The notes: generated by a model from the sequence alone, not told the origin. A stretch of DNA of 64,000 nt from Myoxocephalus aenaeus (GCA_038501785.1 JBAMJR010000047.1:7979501-8043500), one strand, 5' to 3'. Shown: positions 22,741 through 36,600, counted from the first letter of the stretch. Program-made: numbers and translations.

Positions 22741-25313
22741 CCGAATACCAGACTCGGACACTGGTTTACTGGTTGAAAGTCCTGTATTTCTTCAGCATGT
22801 CCCATCCTGCCCACTGTGAGTAGTCTTTCTTTACTCACTCTGTCCATTGGATGTGGATGCGTTTGTCCAAACAAATGTATTTCCATGTTGCTGACATGTA
22901 ATTTGAACACATTAGGTGCCGCCACCATTCAATGGGCTGTTAACAGGTTGTGGTCATTTCTGTGAGATTAGGTTGTCGTAATGTTCTTTTTCAGTGTAAG
23001 TGACTCAGGGGCCGCAGTCACAGCAGTGAAAACAACTTTAACTAATGAAAAGTGACTGTATACCAATGCCTAGCTGTATGATCAATATTTTAATTACATC
23101 TTTGTGGAAAGCCCCATGATGCTGCTCTTTTACCAATAATGTGTTTATCCACACAGAAGTGGAAGGTAAATAAGTTAGATTTCCTCTTGTACTGGCGTCA
23201 CTCCAATACAGGAGGCTTCCCCCCCGAAAGGACTTGTTTCCTTGTTAGTATACTCAACACACAATGTCAAACTTACTTTCGGAGGCTTTCAACCACTTGA
23301 AATTGAAATTACTTGAAATGTACTTATGTAATTACTAATTAGATGAATTAGTTACACTGCTTTCCATTACCCGGCTCAGCTCCCTCGCAGTTACTTACCA
23401 AAACCTCCTCACATGTTACATTTTCTATATTTTAACGTGTGGAATAATAAATGGTTAAGCTACAGTCTGGAGGTATTGACTGACCATTAACAGCTAGCTT
23501 AGTCCTGGTAATTAGCACACAGCTGTTAAGAACAATTAACAACTAACCTTCTGTAACTTTAGCAAGTCTGCTACTTAGACCTGGTCAGTTAACTTGCTAT
23601 CGTTAGCAACTTTGCTAATAAGACACAACATCATAGATCATTTTGACAGGAGCCACGGTCGGAAAAACAACACACGTGTCACAAAGAACATGAATGTTGA
23701 CTTTGTTAGCCTATTCAAGGGTCTCAGGAAGCAAACACAGCATGACATTAAGCTAATAGGCACAACATAAGGCCTCTTGACTAATTCAAGAGGCCTTTAT
23801 TTGTAGAAATGTATTCTGTGAAAAAGGCTTCCAAGACAGCTTTAATTGCAGGAGGGCTTTAATCAGCTTGCTAGCGTTAAAAGAGCTTGCTGCCTTTAAA
23901 CCAGTTTGCTAAAGGTTCAGCTAGTTTGCTAACATTCAGCTAGTTTGCTAACGTTCAGCTAGTTTGCTAACATTCAGCTAGTTTTCTAATGTTCAGTTAG
24001 TTTGCTAACATTCAGCTAGTTTGCTAACATTAAGCCAGAGACCGTACTCGCCACTGCTCACCTCCAGCAAAAGAGATTACTTATGGTAATTATTGTAAAA
24101 TTGTGCGTTGCTGCTCCACCTGCATACACCACCTGCTGTATGCAGGTGGTGTTTCTAACCATCCACCATGACAACTGAGCAACTCATCTGCTGATGAAGA
24201 CCATGACATGTGGTTTCATAAAAAACAAGTTGTACTTTGTTATCAAAGGACTATATTTTGAAGTTTTTATAACACACCATCTTTTCATGTACATTAGCCT
24301 CGTCGTGAGGATTTTTATCTAAAGTGCATACAAAAAGGATGCTGCCTTGAACCTTCAGTCAATTCTGACAAACTCTTTTATATGATTATTGAAAGGATAC
24401 CAAACTGTAAATTGGGGTGAAATGTTAAAGCTGAAATCCTTGCTGAAAAGAATTCACCTGTACATTAACTTAAAAACATCTTATTTGTAGATCTTTTTTG
24501 CCTCAAGCTGGTTTTATAACCAATAAAGTAACAACTGTGATGAATAAACATTGCCCTTACATGAGTAACATGAATTATTCTGAAGACAAATGCAAAACTT
24601 GGCTTTAACTATTATTTTTAATCACTTTGTAAACATCAATATCTCCGTTTCTACAGTTGTGTGGTTTATCAAAAGAAAAAAATCCTAATTGCTTGAGGTA
24701 GACGGTACTTATCGCGCAGAAATATCCATCGAGCCATGTATATTTTACTTGTTGACGGGCTATTGTGGCAAGGCCAGGGCTGGAAGTATGGAGGGAAAAA
24801 TAGAGAGAGGGATTTATTATCCTGTATTGAAGTTCACCCCAAAAGAGCTAGCATTTCACAGGAGCTGCACGCTGACCTTTCCGACAGCCAAAAATGTCAT
24901 TGAAGGTTTAAGGCAAAGAAATCCAGTTGTATTTAACCAAGCCTTCAAAATCTTTGACATTTCTTCTGATGTTGCCACAGGATGGCACCCTGAAGACTGG
25001 GAGCTGGCCTTCTCATAGAGCGCTATAGCTTTCTACTCATACAGGCTTCACATGGAAGCAGCCGTTGTGCAAAGTCTTCACTATGAAAAGAAGGGATTTA
25101 GAGATATGGCATCGCAGCGGATAAAAGATATGATTTGATCCTTGTTTTTCCTCAAAAGGCCCTTTTTGTCTTCTTTTTTTCTCTCGCATGAATGGGTTAT
25201 TAATTAGGAGAGACACTTGCAGGTTATGTGGCAACAGTTGCTGATAATTTAAGTCAGACTACAGAGGTGAAATCAAGATATTGTTCAGCTGCTAATGCGC
25301 CCTTTTCTCCCTT
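22741..25313. other. intergenic, with short hairpins
   Basis: No gene supported. Inverted repeats of 12-bp arms lie at 23769-23797 (AAGGCCTCTTGA, loop CTAAT) and 24117-24149 (CCACCTGCATAC). The 109-codon frame at 24689-25018 has no recognised domain and no clear splice or promoter context. Confidence 0.5.
23911..24035. repeat. 19-bp tandem repeat
   Basis: About seven copies of CAGCTAGTTTGCTAACATT with small changes, in a neighbourhood already rich in GCTAAC/GCTAGC words. Confidence 0.85.
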
Positions 25314-25576
25314 ATGCCGTGTTCACACCAAAAGAGTTGCGAATTTTCGCAACGCTTTTTCGCCTGAGTTTAGTCGATCGACTTTATGTGGTTAATTCGT
25401 TTTTCATTTTTTCGCAACCATTCGCTGGGGATTCAGTGACGGCAGGACAGCGGTGCTGCTGGGCAGAGCTTCTCAACGCTGATTGGCTTTCGCAACTCTG
25501 CGTTGGGCGAATTATTAATTATTAATTAATCTGGTCGAGCGAATATTTCGCAACTCTTTTGGTGTGAACACGGCAT
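25314..25576. mobile_element. 263-bp MITE with about 30-bp terminal inverted repeats
   Basis: The left end ATGCCGTGTTCACACCAAAA, continuing GAGTTGCGAA, is matched by its exact reverse complement at the right end (25547-25576 region). The interior is AT-rich and non-coding, so the element is non-autonomous. I see no clear target-site duplication, so the superfamily (hAT or PIF/Harbinger) is open. Confidence 0.85.
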
Positions 25577-25680
25577 CACACACACATACCTTATTTACAT
25601 CTTCATTTTATTTCCCTCTCTTACTCTTTGCAGTTTGTTCCCTCTTCCATTAACCCACACATAATGGCTCACACATCCCC

Positions 25681-25683
<3 letters not shown>

Positions 25684-25751
<68 letters not shown>
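25684..25751. repeat. (CA)n microsatellite
   Basis: About 34 CA units. It lies 107 bp after the MITE; the sequence from here to the hAT-type element (26449) is non-coding, with G-rich low complexity at 25880-25960. Confidence 0.95.
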
Positions 25752-25753
<2 letters not shown>

Positions 25754-26448
25754 CACTGAATCAGTATGGTGTCAGACTGCATCTTCCCTGCCACTCACTA
25801 AATTGGAGAGAGAGCAGGGCTGCGCTCAGGCAGAACAAAACTAGGAAGTGCTAAAGCTGGAGGCAGAAACAAGGGACAAGGATTTGGGAGGGAGGGAGGG
25901 GGGGATTGTGAAAGAGAACACAAGGGTGGTGGGGGTTGGGGGGTTGAGGGGGGACACACACTCACAACACCACTGGATACCACCGCGGTGGTCCCACGCT
26001 GATTCACAGTCCCCTAATGCCAGTTGGCAACCTCCTGGACAGGCACACTCTCCACGCACACACCAACACACTCGCTGCTCCAACTCCCTCACTCTTTGAG
26101 GGAAATGGACACAATGGTGTGGATAGGCTGGGCCTTACGCAGTCATCTCAGTGGATCGACATCACCGCCAGGAAAGAGGCTGCGCTACTGAAAAGCTAAC
26201 CCTCCATCAGGGACAACTGAGGATACGGTATTTATCACCAAAGCAAGAGCAATTTTGATGCGTTTTCATTTTCTCAAGACAGAATTATTATACAGATTCT
26301 CTCTTTTTGTCAGATATCTAAAAATGGGAGGGTGGGAAAATGAATCTGGAAGAACAAGTACGGCCCAGAGACGCTGAAACAAATGGTATTTTATAGATGA
26401 CTGACAGCTAACAGAATACAATTCTGAAGACAAAGTGCAACTCTATTC

Positions 26449-27976
26449 CTCTGAAGCAGTGGTGTATAAAGTACCCAAAAGCCGTACTTGAGTAAAAGTA
26501 AAGATACCTTACTGGAAAATTACTCCAGTAAAAGTAAAAGTCACCTATTAAAATACTACTTGAGTAAAAGTCTTAAAGTATCTGATATTTTCTGTACTTA
26601 AGTATCAAAAGTATTTTTCTGATATAAAATGTACTTAAGTATTGAAAGTAAAAGTACAAGTACATGCTTTTAATAAAAAAGCAAAGGGTCAGAATTTTGA
26701 GAATTATGAAGTGTATTCTTTTAAGTGCTGTGGACCTGTGTGACCAAGGACCAGGAGTTGTGTTGATACAATAACTGGGTTGGCTGGGATCCATCCATAT
26801 ACATTATGTTCAACATAATATATTGTACCTAAGTATACTCTTGCATCTACTATGAACTTATCATCATAATTCTCCAAAAAGCAATATGACACTATGAAGG
26901 ACTTGTAACAGTGTGGTTATAAGTATGCTCATTCCGCCCGCCGTGGGTCTCTTGGTACCGGTCTGTGGGTCTCTTGGTACCGGGCCACAGAAAGAATGAA
27001 TGAAACATTTCAATTAAATAAAAAAAAATCAAGGCCGGAAAGATGTTTTATTGTGAAAAATGACCGCATACATCCGTCTGTGGTAACCTCAGACGGAACC
27101 TCTTGACACATGTCAAGATGTTACGTTATTCTAAAAATGAAACGTAAGTCTGTTACAACTCTGTCGGTGATCTGGAAACCAAGGCAGAGTATCCTGAGAT
27201 CGCCAAAAAAGCATGAAAACCTGCTTCCATTTCAACATCCTGTCTTTGTGCAGCGGGTTATAAGTTAAGCAGTAGACTGGACTAAAGGTTTAGTTAGCAG
27301 TAGAGTCAGTAGACTGGACTAAAGGTTTAGTTAGCAGTAGAGTCAGTAGACTGGACTAAAGGTTTAGTTAGGAGTAGAGTCAGTAGACTGGACTAAAGGT
27401 TTAGTTAGGAGTAGAGTCAGTAGACTGGACTAAAGGTTTAGTTAGGAGTAGAGTCAGTAGACTGGACTAAAGGTTTAGTTAGCAGTAGAGTCAGTAGACT
27501 GGACTAAAGGTTTAGTTAGGAGTAGACTGGACTAAAGGTTTAGTTAGGAGTAGACTGGACATAACGAACACACGTTGGGTGTCGTTGTCTCCCGTCTTTC
27601 CGAGGTCGGACCCGGTCTGTGAAAATATTGTCTTCACATAACCGGTCCGTGACGCATAAAGGTTTGGGAGCGCTGGACGAGAGGATGTAGAGGGAAAATG
27701 CAAAATATTGTGATTCGCAAAACCTGCTTGGTGGAGTCTGTGTTCCACCACAGTCCCCGATGTTTTTTTTCTCTCTAAAGATAGATTTGATTTTGTAGCG
27801 AGTAACGAAGGTTTCAGGAGAAATGTATCGGAGTAAAAGTATCATTTTTCTTTGCAAAATGTAGTGAAGTAAAAGTCAACAGAAATATAAATAGTAGAGT
27901 ACAGATATCCCCCAAAACTACTTAAGTACAGTAACGAAGTATTTCTACTTCGTTACTATACACCACTGCTCTGAAG
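26449..27976. mobile_element. hAT-type non-autonomous DNA transposon with 8-bp target duplication
   Basis: The 1512-bp element (26457-27968) starts CAGTGGTGTATAAAGTA and ends TACTATACACCACTG, imperfect terminal inverted repeats. It is flanked by identical 8-bp duplications CTCTGAAG (26449-26456, 27969-27976), the hallmark of hAT insertions. Both subterminal regions are rich in AAGTAAAAGTA words. Inside are two copies of a 22-bp unit (GTGGGTCTCTTGGTACCG) at 26943-26986 and a 37-bp minisatellite. No transposase frame is visible, so it would depend on an enzyme supplied from elsewhere. Confidence 0.88.
27271..27560. repeat. 37-bp minisatellite inside the hAT-type element
   Basis: Six near-identical copies of a 37-bp unit starting AGTAGACTGGACTAAAGG, then two 28-bp copies lacking the last nine bases and a final partial copy. 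Copies alternate between TTAGCAG and TTAGGAG variants. Confidence 0.93.
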
Positions 27977-30900
27977 TTGTTTAAAGAAGCGAGTCTCTCC
28001 AGAGGGAGAGCTGTGTGAAGTCTGATAAATGTCCCAATATGTGGCTCTTAAAAAGTACGTCGACGCACACGAGGGTGGCGTATCTTCTCGCAATCACAGT
28101 GTTGAACAGGTGGGTAACGCTGGGAATTGAAACAAATACCTGGTGAGGTTTCACACGGGACTCAAACAAAGGTCTCCTGGTTAAACGGACCACTGTGACA
28201 CATTCCCTGCCAGCTCTTTCTTCCCTTTTACACAAAACGGTACAAGCATCTTTGCGGTCTATAAATAACTTCACAGGCTGTAATATAAAAGTGACTCCAC
28301 CTATTGAGCCGTTTCAGGTGACCGTAGTTTGCGGTTATGGAGGCCTTTTGGTCTGGATCAAACCGGGAAGCCTGAAAGCCCCAAATCAAAAGGTAGGGCA
28401 GCTCTCGTGCGCTCCTCCAAATATCGAGCTGATGTCATAAAGAAGTTACCGTGGAGCGGTGAAGACGTGCTTATCCAGATGGCTGCTGTTATCATCTCAA
28501 GGTTGGTGGCCAGCATTGGACAAACAGGTACTGCGGGAAAAATTATATGCAAAGGCAATTTGTTCAGGCAATCTGAAGGTCTGCCTCGTGTTTAAGTATT
28601 TAATGCAAGCCTTTTTTTTGTTCACCAACAAAAAACGAAGTTTTTTTCCGTGAAGCAGGGAAGCAAGGGAAGCAAGGGCATAATGAAAACACACAATGCA
28701 TATGTATGTACATACGGGGTGTATGCATATAGAATACAAATAATGTATGGAGCACTTAAACACTTGTTATGTGAAAGGATTCACATTTCTTCCCTCGTCT
28801 TGGCTCCCTGCCAGGAGCTGTGACATGCAGACAGACTAAAGTTTAGTCCATCTGGCTGCGCTTTCTCCCTCCTCAACATGTACACAAGCATCTTTATTCA
28901 CACTGAACCTCTGCGATTGTATTCAGGGCCCAGACTGCGCGTGAGTGCTTACCTTGAATCGTGAACACTCTATATATTGGGAAGAATTTTCCCGTTGGCA
29001 TGAAAAGAAAAGAAAAACATGATTTTTTTTCTTCCTGTGTGTAGTTTCATACGTGGGTTTCACTGTTTTGGTTCGTGTCTGGTGTCCTTTCACAGAAACA
29101 ATAGCGGTTACCTTTTGGACCGGTCGGAGCCAGTCATTTAGAAAGAAAGGGGGGAAAGATTTTCTATATGAATTAATTACAAATGCTTCGAAATGTCAAG
29201 TATAGATAAAGCTTAATACCCTGTCTTCTCCCTTCTGCAACAGAGAAGCTTTTAAATGGCTCTCTGCCAGCCCCTATCTGCCAAACGACACCAAGGTTAC
29301 TGGGGGAAGCTGAAATATTCATAATATATGCAAAACCACCGCTGTCCATGGACAGTGTTCATTGGAATTCAAGAGCGAGCTTCAAACCTTTGACAACTGC
29401 TTAAGTAATTAGTTGCTGGGAGAGCGACACCCCCCCCCCCCCTCCTCCACTACCTCGGCCGAGCAGCTGAAACTGGCAAGTAAATATTAGAGCATTTTAT
29501 CTTTTCAGCTTGATAGTATAATTGAATGTGTTAAGGAACGCTTGTTGGGTTTTGCGCAATCGCAATTCATCTAAAGATCGTTTGATATGAAATAATCCAC
29601 TGTTTCGATTCAGCCGACTGTACGACTAAATATCTCACTCGGATGATTTGGACTACAAAGCCTGCGTCGCTTTTCTTTCTTCCTCTTTCAGTAATTTGAG
29701 GAATTGCACCAGATTGCGGCGAAGGCCTTCACTGCATCCTAATTCGAACGAGCAATGCAAGTGAAAGGCTGCATGTACGAGAAGAAGAAGAAAAAGTTCA
29801 TTTCCATCATGCATCTTCGATCAAGAATCTTGAATTCTGCGTGACAGAAAAGTTACGCAACACTCCGAGTTTTGGGTTTTGAACAAAGGCGCCTCGTGCC
29901 TCATTCTGCTGCGTTTGACTTACAGATTGTGGCCAATGTATTATTAACAGCGGACAACAAAGAACAACATGTTTTGTGTCGGAACAATAGTATTCGGTGT
30001 CGCACACGGACCCGTATCTTCACCCCCCCAGCAGCCGCTCGTCACTGGTCAGTCCATCAAGGCTGGGAGCCGCAGCACAATGAGAATCATGCTCGAATTG
30101 GAGCGCAGCCAAAGCCCATTCAGAGCAACTCCTCGTGCCTCGCGCATTACCCCGGCCTATTAATCTGAAGAGAGCGTGTTTTTGTGTTTACTAAGCATGA
30201 TTCGCTTCTAATTAAAGTGAAATAATTATACTTCAAAGGAGCGGGGAGGCAGGGGAAACTGTTCAAAGGCGGGAGCACCTCTCTCGTCACGTGGAGCGGT
30301 GCCTAACAAATGCAAAAAAAAAATAATTAATCAAATGGATTGCGGAGGTATTAAAAGTCTCTTTTTTTTTATTGCACGAGTCGAAGTGTGACGTAAATCA
30401 CAGCCGATTTCACGAACACGGCAGCGGCGCACATTAATTACCATTTCTGAACACATATAACTAAATTATTTGATTTCCTCGGTGTTCGGGATTTACAACG
30501 TTATGAATGATTAGATATGTATTCTATTCAGCAGATGTCTCCCCACTTATGTTTGATAATTTATAGATGCAGTTTTCACGTCGAATATTGCAGTTAATTG
30601 ATGTGTTCATAGAACGAAAGAAATGGCCAGAAAACAGAACAGTCAGTGGCATCTCCAACCTCACAAATCAAAGGAATTCGGAGCCGTGCAGACCGGCTAA
30701 GTGAGTGTAATGTGAACATGTAAGCCTGACTCAAGGCTTGGTTCACGCAGCCATGGCTGGTGTGAACAATTGGACCACCCCTTTTTACGAGCACAAGTGT
30801 CCTTGTCCTTGGTAAGGCGAAGGTCGATGCGTTCCGCCCCTCTCTCTCCCGCTGTGGCGCGTCCACCGGCCATTCATTTAGGCCTGTGATGGCTCTAATA

Positions 30901-33484
30901 ACATCTCCATCACATTAAAACTGAACCAGGCTGAGGAGATGTTAATACTCCCCTGCACTCGCTGCGGGGAAATTGGTCATGTATTACAACAAGTGCTTTT
31001 TAAGGGCCAAGTCTATGGACACGGCAGATATTCATGGCTGCCTGCATGTGAAGCTCTTAACACGGTGGATTTTCAAGTTGTGACAGTTCAAGGGAAGCGG
31101 CGCTGTTAACATATTCAGAATGGTCCGGAAGCAAGGCCGTTCCTCCAATTCCTCTTTGCATCTCCACTGCTCGGCTGACAAGGCTGCCTTTTATTTTATT
31201 TTTTTAACATGGAGATTAGAGGGGAATGCCGCAAACACTCAACTCCAAAGCGGCGTCTGCTAAAAGGATAACGGTGGATTCAAAACCCCATGCGAATATA
31301 TGTGAAATCAGAACAAACTGGATGGATGGCTACAATCAGTTTATTTCATTAAAATGTCTTTATTAAGTGTTTTGAAATAGTCTAGACAAGATGTCTAGAC
31401 TACTGGCATTTCTGCTGCTTTATCACACCTATAAATTCATTTCTCTCTTAATTTTATTTTTTAATCCCACCTTTTAGAAAGAAAAAAAAAAGTCTGAGTC
31501 TAGTCCTGGTAAAAATGTATAGTTTTAAACACGGAGGACTTCATTGGGCAGATTTTTCTGATCTTATCTGATATAAAGTGAGAAAGCTATTGGCTTAAAA
31601 AACAAAAACAGGACACCATATCTTTAAATGTCTTAAAATCCATCCTTGTATAACTGTTTTCCAATTTGACCTCGTCGTGCTACTTAGAAGTGGTCAGTGT
31701 GAGGAAAACAAACATCTCTACGAAAAATGTGATCCTTTCCGGAACCTTATTATCTGTTGATATCCGGCTAACGTGTTTGTTTACATGAAGGATCGATAAA
31801 GAGAAGGTAGAGGCTTTGGTCCTCGGCTAACTGCCACCGCCGGTCGCCATGGTGAGCTGGGGATTGATGGCGCCCATTGGCTAGTGAAGATGTATACATC
31901 ATGTTGGTCCAGGGCTGCTGCATCCAGATGGACCCGGGCCATCCATTGTCTGTCAGGGACACAGCTGTCTGAGAAGCGCCGTCCTCCCCTCTCCTCCTTT
32001 CTTACCCTAACGAGTGCTTCACGTCGTCCACGGAGGGAGGAGGGGCTCTTTCTGGGTTTTTTTTTCCCGGAGTGGCGTGATGAAGATGTGCATACACGGT
32101 TTCCTGACACCGCGTCAGAGCAACAACGCTCACGGTGATTTGTCATTCCCTTTTTTGTCTGAGCGGAAGAAAAAAAAAAAAGAAGGATTTTTATTGTAAC
32201 ATTTTGAAGTGCCGGGACTTGAGCATCTCAAGGGAGTATTGTGAGAAGGTGAAGGATACGGTAAAGAGAAATGGTTATTAGCGCTGTTTATTTTCAAAGT
32301 CAGGGAAAATGGCGAGGCATGTTTACTTTTGTCGTACAAGGACGAGGGGCAGCTGTATCAGTTGTCGACTTGGACTAAATAGGTTTTTTCACATGGTGCT
32401 TCAAAAAGTAAGAGTTTGCATTCAGACATATGAACAAAAACATCAGTAGGTGTTTATTTAAAGTCGGTCTGTCCCTTGCAGTTAAATCATCTGTGCAGTT
32501 TACAGGATGTCCGTGTCCTCGTCACACGTTCATAATTATGCTATTATAATAACTTGCGCTCGTACAGCTGGGCCTCTGAAAGCTTTCCAAATAAACATAA
32601 ATTCGACATGAATCCTTTCAAACACTCGTATCTGAGTCTGACTTGAATTGAACACAGCTAGCAGCCCCCTGGGTTAGCTGTTGCGGCTAACTACATAGGT
32701 ATGTACTTATGCTGCAATATGCCAGCTAACGGGATTAGCTGCGCGCTGGTTTGTTTCCATGAGTGAGTCTGTGGACTGCTGTTGATGTAGCATGTGTCCA
32801 TGCAGAGGGAGAGGATATTTATACACCTCTCAAATCTGTACACTTAATATGAAGCGGCAGCCAGTGAGCTTAGGATAAATAAAGGTGCCAAGACATCATT
32901 CTGAACAGAAGTGCATGTTAAACCACAATGTATCTTTTTATAAACTAGATGTAACGTTTGATTTGCGGGCTTTTGAGGTGCTGGTAGGTGGGTTTAGATC
33001 CCTTTCAACTGAGCAGTCTTAGTGCTAAGCTAAGCTAAGCTAAGCTACCTGGCTGTAGCTTCATATTTAACGGCGGGAACAATTTTCCCATCTTTTCATG
33101 GCACACAAAAGTGTGAAACCTAGGGTCGCCTTTTTGTTACATTCTATACATTTGATCTGGTTAGTTTCCAATCATGGGCGAGAACTTCATGACATACTTA
33201 CATCCTGATATCATCACCTACCTTTCTCATCTTGGAAACTCATTTTCGCCTTCTCAAAGTGACTTCCTAGCATATTGACCATCACTCTCGCTACGTACAC
33301 ACAACTTTGGGCAAAATGTTTTACTTACTCAAAAGTCAAATTTGCTTGTCTGAAATGAAAAATGTTGGCCTATTAATACAAATATAAAATTAATAAGGAT
33401 TTGGACAATTGGGTTGGGGAAAAAAATTAGATGTCTTTGCTTTAATAAAAAAAGATTGGGGGGAATTAGTAGTTTTACTAATGT
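27977..33484. other. intergenic, largely unique sequence
   Basis: No gene supported. A poly-C run (about 29430-29443), an 11-bp-arm hairpin (31378-31402, TAGTCTAGACA) and an AGCTA tandem run (33028-33049) are the only obvious structures. Much of 28780-31160 is unique, homeodomain-site-rich (TAAT) DNA that could be conserved regulatory sequence. Confidence 0.5.
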
Positions 33485-33620
33485 ATAATAAGAATCAGAA
33501 TCAGAAACTGTTTATTAGCCAGGAATGTTTTCACAAACGAGGAATTTTACGAGGCGGAAGGTGCATACATTGGACATGGACATGGGACGTTAGACGAGAC
33601 AAACAACAATCAACAATCAA
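33485..33620. mobile_element. fragment resembling a teleost non-LTR retrotransposon tail
   Basis: The phrase AATCAGAATCAGAAACTG followed by TTTATTAGCCAGGAATG and CACAAACGAGGAATTTTAC resembles a dispersed fish repeat (tail of RTE/Rex-like elements) from memory. No coding part remains. The family assignment is a recollection, not a search result. Confidence 0.45.
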
Positions 33621-36600
33621 CGAGCAGCTTTGAGCCAGTGTTTGGAAGTTAAACAGGTGATCATTTCATCTCTAATTATCTGAGTTTACTTGCCCTGGGC
33701 CAGCGTTAATGTGGAACCCTGTGAGATGTTCCTTGAAAGAGCTTCACTACTCTCATAACGGAGCGCTGGCCTGTAAAGAACTTCCTGCAATTGGTTCGAA
33801 TATCCGAACAATCCCCAAAAAGCTTGAACTGGACCATAGTTCGAGTTGATCGGGTGCACCTAACAAGCTTCTGCTGTTTCGCCTGTAATTTTGGTTCGGA
33901 TCCATCTGAGAGGTCAGAACGTACCGACGTGAAAAGGGCCCCAATTCTAGCGAAAAAAGCGTAGAAGCACATTTTCCCACCAAAAATGTTGAACTATTCC
34001 TTTTAACTACATTGGAATCAGGTGTGACAACTGCACACACTGATCCACACACACACACACATTCCAGCCAGCCGAGTTCATCCCTTCCCCCCCTGTGGTG
34101 TGAGGTGGGCCCAGAGAAGCATGGAGTTATTCACTGTCTGCCTACTTGGTTCTAATAGTCTGGCACAGCGTGACTGACGCTGCCCCTCTCAGCCGCGATT
34201 GAGTGTATTGATCCTGAGCCGCTGCCGCTGCCGCCGGCGAGCTCCCTGGACACCAGGCGGGAGGAGACCAACAATCAGATTCTTCACTGGGGGAAAAAGC
34301 CCTCCTCATCTGCCTTAATCATCCGATCGATGATTAGCGCGCCGGCCCACTCATGTCTTTCTCTCGCCGACAAAGACATCTCCTCAATCTCTGCTTGCCG
34401 TTTGCTTTTTTTGTTTTTGGTCCTCACCTCCTCCCCTTTATTCCTTCCTTCATCTTGCGCTGCGTGGCTTCTCTAAGTCAGTGCTGCATTGGATTCGGTG
34501 AAATACTCTTCGGCATAAAAGGCCTTCTGCTGACCGTCCATTTTTTTTGAGAGAGAGAAAGTGAGGAAGAAAGGGAAAGAACTTGATTAGAAGGGGAATA
34601 GGAGAGACAGAGTGAGGAATAGAGGCAGAGAGAAAAGAAACCCAAAGACGGGGGATGTAATGGAATCTGACAATAGGAACTGTTGAATCCAGCTGCTTTT
34701 TGGGCTTGGGACGATTCCAACCCCTCCCTGCTGGCCTCAGCAGCCAATGGCGCGCTCCTCCCTCCCTCCTTTCGCGTTGATTGGCCGGCAAATTGCTCCC
34801 ATCACCTGGCATTACTCCAAGTCTCACCAGTCAAAGCTTTTAATCTGATCATTATCCCCGCGCTAAGCGGCAGCGCCACAGCTTCTGTTTGCCGGAGCAA
34901 GATATTGCGGCTGATTGAGTGAGGCGGACGGCCGCGGAATCCCAGTTCCAGTCGCTCTCGACCCGTTTAAGCGTGCGGATTATCAGCGCGGGATCACGTG
35001 GCGTCCGTCGAGCGCGCTCCGCTTCTCGGGGAGATCCTCTCACTGTCTCTTTAGTCTGCCCCCTTTTGTTTTCCTCCTCTTCTTCTCTTCTTAATCAAGT
35101 TGTTTCTGCTCCCAAGGTAGCCACTGTAAATAGATTGGATGGAGGCAAATAGCGCTGTGGTGTTGCCATTCAGCACACATTCTCCCCCGTCAGCCTTCAG
35201 CGCGGTGGCCATTCCTCGTACGCAACATTAAAAAGGTTTATGATTTTTCCCTTTAGATAAATGGAACAAGGCCTCATTCTGCCTGTCGCACAAATCTAAG
35301 GTTGGCAAGAGCAGCTGAGGGTCCCAGGAGAAAGACGGACACACACTTCAAGTCCTTTAAGCAAGCCGCCTCATCGATTTTTTATAATTTTTTTGTGCAC
35401 CAGTAGAACTTCTCAAGGCAGCGACAAGAAGTTCAGCGCGAAAAAAAGTTGTCCAAGCGAGCACATGATTCTTTCTTCTTCTTCTTTTGTGTGTGTGTGT
35501 GTGTTTTGCACAGCATCCGCTAATGAGCCCCTCCATTGCATGTTGAGTACAACAGAGTCTAGCACATGATTACGGTGGCCCTTCATCGCGCACGAGGAAA
35601 ATACCAGCCAGCGGGCTCCTAAGTGCTCATTTTCAATTACCTCCTATTAGGAATCCCAGCATCTCCTGCCCCGCGCAGAGAACCCACTTCTGCTGCCCAC
35701 CCACTCACATACACCCACTCAATCCGCCGCCCGAATGGGCCCAGAGCCCGCCACACATGCCAGCCGGCGGAACAATGCATGATGTAAGTTTGGAGAGGCA
35801 CTCCACGCAGAGCATCAGCCCGTCTCTCGAGGTGCGAGGGTGGGCAGAGGGGGGGAAGACGCGGGAGCGAAATGATGTTTTTAGAAGATCCACTTCTTCC
35901 TGATGGAGCGGAATCATGGAAATGGCTCTTGTGGACACAGAGGATAACCAACACTAGAGATGGGTAGTTATTGTTCGAGTGGCGTCCTCTAACTTGCAAA
36001 TAGCCACTCAAATCTCTGTGGAGGGCTTTGCTTTCATTTAAACGCTGGAGTGTTCCCTCAAGGTAAATGAAATAAAAGAAATTAGAAGCCGCATTGGACA
36101 ATGGGGGGCTTTGAGCGTGTGAGAAGTTAATCCAACACTTGCAGGAGGCATTGACAAAGAACTCATGATTCTTTTTGTTTCATGATAATTAAACAAGTTT
36201 GTAGTCTGTTGGCTGTGGCTCAAAGCCAAACAAAGGAGAAGAGGCAGAGCAGCCGATGGACACAAATGGATCCCCCCCCCCACCCCCCAGTAAGTGACTA
36301 ATGCGCGACATCAGTCTTCACTAATGCCCGACCGACTGTCAAGTGTATTTGGCGTGACACGAGACAACCACCCTGTTGTTTCGCTCTCCGATTCCAGAGG
36401 AGTTGATGGAGGGCGTCGATTGCCGCGTCGTTCCCATGACAAACAGGAGGCAGGGGAACCAATTAGTTCCGACGGCTTTTAACATTCTCCTCGAACCCGG
36501 GAGGAGACGCAGAGGTTTGCGCCACGGTTTGCTCGAGTCTGCCAGTGGCTTAATTATAAAGAGGGGATGTTTTCCCAAGGCCAGCGCATGCAGACATATT

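Noticed and set aside
24689..25018. 109-codon + strand frame
   Set aside because: Composition is protein-like but I recognise no family and see no flanking splice sites that would make a gene; kept as non-coding.
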